Below, piece after piece: positions 54,939 to 64,000 of a DNA stretch of 64,000 nt. Both the position numbers and the translations under genes were made by a program. The DNA is taken from positions 49,642 through 113,641 of the forward strand of contig BDSI01000225.1 in the NCBI GenBank assembly GCA_003117195.1, in the 5' to 3' direction. Source of the DNA: Eudorina sp. 2006-703-Eu-15 (lineage: Eukaryota > Chlorophyta > Chlorophyceae > Chlamydomonadales > Volvocaceae). The notes under the pieces were generated by a model. It was given only the letters and a program-made list of their open reading frames with translations, ran no database searches and was not told the origin of the DNA. The stretch's first letter is position 1. The number at the start of each line of letters is the position of its first letter.

Positions 54939-57900
54939 ACGGCGCCTCCAGCGGGTGTGTGAGGCGCATCCAGGCCCCAGCCGCGACACGCCCAAGCCAA
55001 GCCCAGCCCAGCTTAGCCCCTGTCAAACCGGTCAGAGAGAAGACAAAAAGTCGGGGCTGTTCAGCAGCTATCTGCGATTGGGCGGGGACAGGGAGGCAGG
55101 CAGCATGAGAGCGCTCTGGCCCTCGTGAGGTCGACCCGGTGAGGCGCATGCCGGCCCTCTTGTCAGTGCTGCGCGGTTGCTGTGTTGTGCGGTGCTGTGC
55201 TGCGTGGTGCTGCGCTGGATTAGGTGAGGGCGTTTCGCGGCGAGTTGGGTATGTTTGTGTCCCGGGGCGACTGAAGGGGTGAACAGGCTCAAACGAGGGC
55301 GGCGTGTCAGCTCCGGCGGGTTGGGGCGCGGAAAATGCGGGAGATGGGGCGGGGGGCGGGGTTGGCCCGACAGGGTGGCTCTGCTTGTACTGCTTGGGCG
55401 CGTACAAGGCAGCCGCGGAGAAGGCTCGGCCCGGTCGGACACAGACGAACCGCCTGGGGACTGCGGCGGTTGTACGTGTACGTCTTGGCACGTGTGTCGC
55501 GTGTGTGTATGTGTGTGTGTGTGTGAAGATGCGTATCTGCGTATTGCGGTGGCACCACGCCGCGTGCTGGCTAGCTGGCTGGTGCCGGTCCGCCCGCCCG
55601 CCAGCCTACAGGGTAACGACCTGTTTCGCCAGCGAGAAAGCGTGATTTTTGAGGTGTGCAGAAGGAGGTGACGTGAAGAAGAAAAGAGACACGAAAAGAA
55701 GAAACGACATGTATATCACCGATGCGCGTCCTCGCCTTTCTTCGCCGCGCTGCGAGCCGCTATGTGTGGAGACGCAAAGAGTATTGGGTGTGCGATGTAC
55801 TGGCAGGCAGGGACTGCAGGAGGGACGTTACATGAGGGTGGTTCTGGCGCGTCGTGTACCACAATTTTGTCTTCCCAGTGGTGGCACGTGTCCCGCAGAT
55901 TTGTCCGCATGTCGGGCGCCTTGCTTTTCCCGGCCCCCTCCCCCCCGGGCCAGGCCTCAAATTGACGGGATGAGGGCGTTGACCTGTTGATTCTGCTGTG
56001 CCGTGCCGGCCTCTCCCCTCGTACTGCCATGCGGGAAGGCATGCGGCTCCGCGGAGTTGCCGTATGTCCTGTTTGCTGTACACAGAAGGGGTCACAACGT
56101 GTATCGTGCCCAGCCACCGCCGCTGGGAGTCGCAGGGATTGCCGGGGCGATGGAGAAGTGGGTCTCCACCGAAAATCATCGGATGTGTAACGTGTCGTGT
56201 TGCGCAACCCGTAAATCGGTTCGGTAACTAGTATCTTTTACTATCTTCAGGCAGCCTGGGGCTGTGCAAACGTGCCACAACCCAAACTCAACAAGAGGCG
56301 GCAGACGTCTGTTTGCGGACACTACAGATCTGATCTCGTCGCGGCGCAGCTCTCTCTTCACGTACGGATCTTTGAGTGTCTTCCAGACGGTTCCTCGCCG
56401 ACGATGTCATCGTCATTGCCACCTTGGTCATCCCCGGGTGTACGGGCTTGTTTTTTCGTGAAGTTTCAATCCCCGGGGGGGTGGGGGCCCCCGTACCCGC
56501 CCGCGTACACCCAATGGCCCTGGGCTCCCAAGCCAATGGGTGGGCGGCCACTGCTCAAACATGATCACGGGACGGCGCCGGGCTGTCTCTGCCCTCGGCT
56601 CTGCTCTTGGTCTTCGAAAGGGGGTTGCGCGGGGGGGAGGGGGGGGCAGGGGAGGAAAGCGCGGACACTGCACCGCCACCACCACTACGGCCAGCACCGC
56701 CGTGGCCGCCCCACCACACCAGAACGTGCCCATGCGCAGATCGGACGACTCGCCACCCGGGTTACTGTCCGGACCCTTTCACAAGACATACATGACATGT
56801 ACATAAATCGCACGCACCGACGGCGCATTGCTGTACGGCACCATAGATCCATCCGTACACCATAGACCCATCCTGTACAGATCCCCGACGGAAGTCGGGA
56901 ATGAGATAGCAGCTAGTTGCTGAGATGTGGTGTTGAGGGCTAGTTGATGGGCCGAGATGCGCACGCTTGATTGGTGGCGATGCCGAACCCTCACACTCGA
57001 AGGATGGTCGGGTGAACGGATATGGCGGAGATCGTGAAACGGTTACAATGGTAACTGGTGCGGGAAGATCGTGAAGAGCGGCCTTTGACGGATGTCCGTT
57101 GCGGGGCCACTTGTGACTGGCCGGACGGTCAGTACAACAACATGTGACATTCCATTCCATTCCATCCGTACTGCAAACCTACTGCGGAGTTGTTTGAGGG
57201 CGGTCCAACACAAAGACATGCAGATGACGAGGAGGAGGGGGGGTCACCACTGATGGGTGCCCCGACCCGCAGCGGGGAGGCGGAACGACCCGCAGCGCGG
57301 AGGCGCCAGCTTGGGTTGACCCCTCCACGCCAGGCCTCATAAAGCGGAAGGGGCGGAAGGAGCGCGGCCGCGTCGCTTGTCCAGCGGCGGCTGGCTTACA
57401 CACCTACACTACACACCCTTGACGTCCCACGTTCCGTTTCGTACACACACACAAGGCTCACTAGTGGGTTAACAATGTACAACACCCCTCCCTCCCTCCC
57501 TCCCGCCGTACCACGTCACCGCCTCACCGCCACCGAGTTCGCGAGCACGCGTGAGGCAGATGCCAGGTCGCCCGCCACCCCGCCCGCCCGCCAGGAGTCG
57601 ACAGTGTACGCCGGCTTACGCGAGGCCGCACGCAAGAAAGTATTTTGTGATGGACATCGATGTCGATCGCGCGCCATAAGGGCCCCGAGCCACCGACCGC
57701 CCCACACATCACCCCAGCGGCGGCGTCTCGCGCACGACGCAAAGCAGACGTCGCACCGTGTCCCCATCGGCATCCCCGTCCCCTAGCGCAGTGCGTTGGA
57801 CCCATGGGTCGGTCCCATGCATGAATAAGAGAAACCAAACCTTCTTCCGTTTCCCCTCGTCCTCCTTCTCCTTCTCCCCGCCTCCTTAGGTGCCCGTCAG

Positions 57901-59835
57901 CAAATTACCCGCCCCCTCACCAACAAGGCGTAACAAACCAGCAACCACCCGGTAGCCGGACAGCCTCCGCCCGATGGCCCGCGCCGCGTGCGCCAACACA
58001 CCCACGAGCACACCCAATCAGCACACACCCCCAATCAGTCGGCGATTCAAATGCGGTACGGAATGATGGCGGCAGCGGGGAGGGACGTGGCGCTGCCCTC
58101 CCCTCCCCGGCCCTCTTCAGTGTGTTCTGTCGTGTGATGGGAATGCGTGTCTGAATGAGGGACTGTCCAGGAGGGCGTGTCGAAAGCGATGTCAGCACAG
58201 CCGCAGTAGGCACAAGAGTCGTCGTCGTCGGAGGAGGAGGAGGAGGAGGATCGATTGATCAGAGGGCAAAGGGACGGAGTGGTGCCGCAGCCACAGCCAC
58301 ACCACAGCCACACCACACCGCACAGCGGAGCACAACCCACTGGAGGGATTCCTGGACGTGCAAAACGAAGAAGCCCCGGCGGCGGACGACACATCCGGGG
58401 CCGTACACCACACCCGGGGCTGCTTCAGGAAACTTGAGCATGCAGAAAAGCGGCTTTTTGCGCCGGCGGCGGCGGCGACTGCGGCGGCGATGGGGGGAGG
58501 GCTCGTTTAAACCCCCGCCCTCAGTTCGGGGCCCTGGCGCTCCGCCGGCCCGCGGCCCAGAGAGGAGGGACGCCCCCGCCCCCGCCCTCGCAGCCCGCCC
58601 GCCCGCACGCACGCACATAACGCAAAATCGTCACGAGGCGGCTTGTCTTCCGGGAATCCCCCCTCCCCCCTGTGTGTGTGTATGTGCTCATTATGCGCAC
58701 CTCTCACGAACGCACGCGTGCCGCCGGCACTGCGCGCAATCAATCGGTTTTGCGGTTCTTGAACCCGCATATGTCCTTTGGATAAAACACACAAGGTCGC
58801 GCACCGGAACGGGAACATAATAATAACACCGCAATCAAGGCAATTATCGTTACGTGTTCGTGTCTCGCGCTCCACGTCATCATCAGTGTGCAGTACCACG
58901 TGACGCAATGGGCCACGGAACCCCACGTGTGTGAATGTGTTTTTGTACCACAAACCGCCCCCCCCTCCCCGGCGGCCCTGATACCCTCCCCCGCCCCCAT
59001 TCCCCCTCCCCCATCCCCATGAGACACAGACCGCCTCGGGGATACGTTCTTCCTCTCGCCACCCCCCCCCCTGCAGAGCAGCCCCAGAGCAGCCCCGCCG
59101 CCCCAGGACACCCAGCCCAAAGGCCCGATATCCAAGCCAGGGACTCATCACCAGCAGGCGCAGGTCCTCACTACCAAACGCCCCGAAACCGGCGCGCCCG
59201 ACCCACGCCCTTCCCTTTCCCACGACGCACCGGGTCATACCAGCAGCCCTACCCCCTCCGCCCTTCCTGGGAGGATCGGGGGGCGGCCTCACCGTCGCCT
59301 GGGCGGCAGCTTGGAACGGTTAGGCAACGGGGTGTAGGCAAGGACATCGGCATGGGGTGGACATGTTGAGGCGGCACTGCTGCGCTGCCGCCAGAGCGAA
59401 AGGCAGAAGGGGCGGGGACGGCTCGGCGACCACCTGGCGGCTGCCCGCATCGCCCTCCCACCAGGAGAGCCAGCCGGCCGTCGCCGACCGGTCCTCACAC
59501 ATGCACCTCCTCCTCCTCCATCATCGCCACCTCCCCCTCATCGTCCATCGTCCAGCTCCACCATCATCCACACCTTCTCTCGCCCCCCCCCGCCCCCCCC
59601 CCCACACATGCATAAGCCAGGAGGGCGCCCCCCTCACCCGCACCCGCAACCTCCCCCCTCTCGCGCGAGCTCTTCACCCCGTACCAGGCCAGCTCACGCC
59701 TAGGGAGCCCCCAGGGCCCCCTCCCACCCCCTTCCTCCTTCCTCCTTCCCCGCTCTCCCCGCCAGGAAACCCCCCAACCCCCCCCTCCGTCCCTCCCTCC
59801 CTCCCTCCCCTCAGGTCAAGGCAGGCCAGGCGCAC
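54939..59835. other. 4.9-kb region between convergent BCCP and PKD2 genes
   Basis: The genes converge here, so both 3' UTRs should lie in this stretch. I see no supported exon. Open frames overlap in many phases and are Arg/Pro/Ala-rich, as GC-rich non-coding DNA gives. Simple sequence includes a TG run near 55503-55525, G- or C-homopolymers near 56630, 57479-57503 and 59580-59605, and pyrimidine tracts near 59730-59815. No RNA gene was recognised. Confidence 0.45.
56186..56190 (+). other. Candidate TGTAA poly(A) signal for BCCP
   Basis: TGTAA lies about 1.25 kb after the BCCP stop codon. Position and orientation are the only support. Confidence 0.25.
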
Positions 59836-60938
59836 TCAGTTGCCCGGCCCCGCCGGCGGCTGCTCGTTCATGAGCTGCACCAGCTTGGACTGCTGCTCCG
59901 CCAGCTGCTTCTGGCCGCTCATGAGGTTGCGCTGCCCCTCCGCCAGCTCGCGCTGAACCTCCGCAAGCCGCTCCAGGGCCTGGGCCAGCTGGTCGCGCTC
60001 GCGCTCCAGAACCGCCTCGCGGCCGCCCGCGGGCAGGCCGCTGCCGGGGACGGGCGCCGGCGGCGGCGCCGTGATGGGCTCCTGTGTGGGGGGGAGGAGG
60101 GAGGAGGGGGCGGAGGGGGCGGAGGGGTGGGGCGTGGTGCGTGGTGCGTGGTGCGGGGAGGGCGCAGGGTGTGGAGCGCACAAACACCAGCACGGTCGGT
60201 CCGTCTAGAGGGTGGGTATTAACTATCAAGGGGTCAAAAGACGAGGGGACTGCCCCGCAATTAAACATGGTCCACGCACTCTTCATTCACAACACCTCCT
60301 CCCACCCACGCCCTCCCCGCCCCATCGCAAAAAAAGTCTCCCTCCCTCCCTCCCTCCCTTCCTTCCCCCGCTCCTTCACACGCGCGCCCCGCCGCCGCCA
60401 CCCACCCGCCCCGGCCCGTCGTCGTCGTCCTCGTCGTCGTCGTCGTCATCCTGCGGCACCGCCCCGAACCGCTCCACGATGTAGTGGGCCGCCTGCGCCA
60501 GCTCCTCCTCCGTGGCCGGCGGGGTGGCGGCGCCGCCGCTGCCGCGCTTGAACAGGCGGGCGAAGAGGCCGGCGCCGCGGGCGCGGTCCTTCTCGCTGAT
60601 CTCGGGGGCGTCCCGGAGGCACTCCTTGAAGATCTCCCGAAGGGTCTCCTCGTCCATGTCCTCGTTCAGGATCTGGATCGGAGATAGGGGCGGGCGGTTA
60701 GGGTGGTTAGGGTGTGTGTTCGTACGCAGGCAAGAGCAGGAGTGCATGGCAAATGCAAGGGGCATCGCCACACACCCGGAACGTACTGTCCCGTGTGTCC
60801 AACGGCTGCCCATACAACAACAACAACCAGCGAGAGGTGCATAGCAAGGCTGCGGGTGAGTGACGAGCCGCACAGGTAGGCGCATGTCCGCAGGCTGTCG
60901 GGGTCCAACGGGTTTAGGGTTCAATGATAAACCGCCCC

Positions 60939-60987
<49 letters not shown>

Positions 60988-63596
60988 CGTCCCCGCCCCT
61001 CACCGTGAGCAGCTTGCGCTTGTCCTCCGCCGCGCCCGTGTCGCCCTCGTCCTCGTCCTCCTCGCCCGCCCACTGCCGCAGCAGGTCGCCCAGCTTGGCG
61101 TCAGAGATGTAGTTGGGCGAGCAGCGCCCCAGCAGACTGCGCCACTTGTCGCGCAGCAGCATGAACAGCTCCGTGTGGATGCCCACCTGGGGGGAGGGGG
61201 GAGGAGGGGGGGAGGAGGGGGGGGAGGAGGGGGGGGAGGAGGGGGGGAACACGTCTGACCGTGTGTGTCCGTGTGTTTGGACAAGAGACCGTGTGACCGT
61301 GTGGGATGGGGGCGATAGGGTGCTCAGTACTCGGGTCAAGGGGGGAGTCGATAAGAAACCCCAAACCCTCCCCATCGATAATGATATGACACCATCGATG
61401 TTTGGGTAACCCCCCCACCCCCATCACCCCCATCACACCGCCACCCCGCCATCCCCCACCCCCCGCCACCCGTCACCCCGCTCTCCAGCCGCGCTCCCCT
61501 CCGGGTGCCTGGGCTGCTCCCGCCACCCACCACCCACCCCGCTCCACCCCGCCCGCCAGCCGCAGCTCGTCACCCCCAACCCCCACCACCCACCCCGGGT
61601 GTCTGGGCTGTTTCTCTTTTAAGAGAAACCCCCCAACCCCACACACCCCTCCACCCACCGTCTCCTGCGTCTTCTCCTTGACCTCCGAGAAGGCGTCCAC
61701 GATGATGGCCAGCAGGAAGTTGAGCAGCACCATGAACACCAGCAGCTCGTAGCTCCAGAAGAACAGGGCGCCCGCCACACTCTGCAGCCCCCCCAGCGCC
61801 CGAAGGTCGTCGTTGACGTCGATGTTGCCCAGCAGGATCTCGAAGCACGTGTTGATCGAGTCGCCGAAGGTGGCGAAGGCCTGTGACGTAAATGTAAGCA
61901 CATCCGCCAGCCAGGCAGTGCGCCAGCGGGGAAACGGTCAACGGTCAACGGTGATTACCCCTCTCCTCCCCAACGGCATCCACGACGGAGCGAGACACAG
62001 CCGCGTGCCCGCCACATTTGTTCTGGCAGCAGCGCAGTATAAATATGTCTACCAATTTTCTATACCCCACCACCCCCACCCCACCGCCACGTGTGTCCCC
62101 TCACCCCTCGACCTGTGCGCCTTATCGACCCTTACACACAATCGTACTCCCATCGTACTCCCAACATGCGACCTCCTCTACGCCCCAAGCGTGTACGCGC
62201 AATGCCGTACCACCGACGGAGAGACACATTCACATTCAAATTCACTACAAGTAGTCTCCATTCCCCCATGGATGTGCCGCCCCCGCCCCGCCCTCCCGTA
62301 TCGCCCATTTTTCTAAACCACCCACCAAACCCACCAAAGCCACCAAACCCACCTCGATGGCGTTTCCAAAGATGAGGTGCGCCATCATGGCGTACCCCAC
62401 GAACACCATGCCGGCCACGATGGCGAAGTGGATCAGGTCGGGGCCCGCCAGCCACAGCGAGCGGGTCACCACCCCCAGTCGCGGCTGGAAGTCCATCAGC
62501 TTGAGCACGCGGGCGATCAGCAGCAGGATGTTGATGCCGTTGAGCGCAAAGTACCTGATGGGGGCGAAAGAGGGGGGGTGTGAGGGGCAGGGTGCCGTCG
62601 TAAGCGGGCAGAGCAGGGGTGCGCGAGATGCAATGGGGGCTGGGGCAAGCAGCAGCACCCTCCACGTTCCTGCTCCATCTCACCCACGCCGGGACCCCGT
62701 CCACCCACCCAACCGCTCACCCTCCCACACCCGCCCTGCAACCCCTTCCACCCACCAGTTGAGCATGTCCACGAGCTCCCTCAGGTCGGAGAAGACGGCG
62801 TTGACCTCCACCAGGTTGGCGCCGTTGGACTGAAGCGCCAGGAAGTTGGCGTCGGGGGCCAGACTCGAGTACACGTCGTACCTGCCGCGGAGGAAAAAGG
62901 GGGGGCGGGCGGGTTGTGGGGAGAGGTCTTTCAACAAATGGCAATTGTGCTGAAGTCGGGGAGCCCTGATGCAAGGCCTCAGGCAGTACAGAATACCTCA
63001 GGGGCATCCTCACCGCACAAGCCCCTCCCACCGATCCCTCGGCCCAGCAGCTTCGCTCTGCCCCTCGCTCCACCTTCCCCCTTCAAGTTTCATGTCAATC
63101 AAAAACGCCAAGCCGCGACGACGGGATACCGGATCGATCATTCCCTCCCCGCCCCTTCCTCCTCCCCGTCCCCATCCCCGAACTCCCCCGCCTCCTTTCC
63201 CTCCCCCTCCTCTCCTGTCCTCCCCCTGTTTGTCAATAAAGACCGCGAAAACGCGAACCAACCACCAATTGCGTCCTCCTCCTGCCCCTCCCCTCCCCGT
63301 ACGCCCCCTCACCTGATATCGATGCCGAACTTCTTGGCGTACTGCTCCCGGAACACCCACCAGATGACCATGCAGGCCGTCAACAGCCCATTGGACGCAA
63401 ACTCCACCCAGTGCCACCCCGACAGAAAGTACTTGAGGAAGTTGCCGCGGGTCTTCTGCGTGTAGGCGATCTCAAACAGGTTGTACAGCATCATCGCGAA
63501 GATCCACATGGACAGGATGATCTCGAAGCCGAAGCGCACGTCGTCGCTGAAGCTGTTGTCCAGCTCCACACGCACCGTGTTGAGGCGGTGGGTGAT
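59836..63596 (-). CDS. PKD2: Polycystin-2 (TRPP) family cation channel, C-terminal part
   Basis: Seven exons (63596-63313, 62881-62756, 62554-62353, 61880-61659, 61186-61004, 60672-60406, 60081-59836) give the last 509 aa; the N-terminus lies beyond the window. The visible part begins ITHRLNTVRVELDNSFSDD. It then has an S2-like segment (FEIILSMWIFAMMLYNLFEI), an S3-like segment (WVEFASNGLLTACMVIWWV), S4 and S5 (INILLLIARVLKLM, LIHFAIVAGMVFVGYAMM), the pore helix and filter (FATFGDSINTCFEILLGNID) and S6 (LLVFMVLLNFLLAIIVDAF). The cytosolic tail is acidic and ends in a coiled coil (ERERDQLAQALERLAEVQRE). TRPP channels pass cations in cilia and ER; in Chlamydomonas PKD2 is ciliary. The filter reads LGN where vertebrate PKD2 has LGD. 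Confidence 0.93.
60720..60905 (+). repeat. Copy of dispersed repeat family B in a PKD2 intron
   Basis: It shares GCAGGAGTGC, GCAAGGGGCATCGCC, GGGTGAGTGACGAGCCGC and CTGTCGGGG with the copy at 39940-40120, in the same order over about 180 bp, with substitutions. Confidence 0.65.
60938..60984 (+). repeat. (TG)n microsatellite in a PKD2 intron
   Basis: About 46 bp of pure TG dinucleotides directly upstream (plus-strand sense) of the donor of the exon ending at 61004. Confidence 0.97.
61190..61250 (+). repeat. G-rich (GGGGGGAGGAGG)n tract in a PKD2 intron
   Basis: Repeated runs of six or more G separated by AGGAG. On the transcribed strand this is the C-rich polypyrimidine tract before the acceptor at 61187-61189. 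It has strong G-quadruplex potential on the non-template side. Confidence 0.85.
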
Positions 63597-63607
63597 CTGC
63601 GGGACAA

Positions 63608-64000
<393 letters not shown>

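Noticed and set aside
58155..58820. 221-codon plus-strand frame between BCCP and PKD2
   Set aside because: It is Arg/Pro-rich low complexity overlapping open frames on the other strand, with no splice or motif support.

Overview
The window looks like nuclear DNA of a chlorophycean (volvocine-like) green alga. This is inferred from intron-dense, GC-rich genes with GT-AG introns, candidate TGTAA poly(A) signals downstream of several genes, long (CA)n and G-rich tracts inside introns, and the gene content (plastid biotin carboxyl carrier protein, a plant/algal WNK kinase, a polycystin-2 channel, a Ty3/gypsy chromovirus). The species cannot be named from sequence alone. All gene models come from reading frame, splice signals and phase; each exon chain was checked to keep frame.

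Layout. 0.9-1.9 kb (-): GT92-type glycosyltransferase, intronless as seen. 3.2-25.1 kb (+): a large NLR-like STAND protein of about 1647 aa in 11 exons. It begins MGCGSSS (predicted acyl anchor), followed by a SAM-like domain, a helical MLKL/HeLo-like region, an NB-ARC-type NTPase and 16 near-identical 42-residue kinesin-light-chain-type TPRs. The intron between its Walker A and Walker B exons holds a 10.96 kb chromovirus in antisense (8462-19421; 460-bp LTRs differing at 2 sites; 5-bp TSD). That element is itself split by a 3.9 kb non-autonomous DNA transposon (10136-14035; 30-bp TIRs, 3-bp TSD) inside the integrase, and by a 355-bp TRIM-like element with 74-bp identical LTRs (16898-17252) between gag and pol. 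25.6-26.9 kb: decayed LINE tail. 28.3-32.4 kb (-): unrecognised 529-aa protein in 7 exons. 33.1-43.8 kb (+): WNK kinase in 12 exons, 1193 aa, including a 23-nt microexon. 44-47 kb: no convincing gene. 47.1-51.3 kb (+): coiled-coil protein in 8 exons. 51.8-54.9 kb (+): acetyl-CoA carboxylase BCCP in 6 exons. 55-59.8 kb: no convincing gene. 59.8-63.6 kb (-): C-terminal 509 aa of a PKD2-type channel, whose upstream part lies beyond a ~206-bp poly-G run at the window end.

The host genes do not form an obvious pathway. The most unusual material is the NLR-like gene, which has a membrane-anchor motif, a candidate cell-death-type helical domain, a nucleotide switch and a homogenised repeat array, together with the young three-level transposon nest in its NTPase-splitting intron. 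The chromovirus also carries a DNA-adenine-methyltransferase-like segment (NPPY motif) between gag and protease, and its gag and pol lie in one frame separated by a single TAG.
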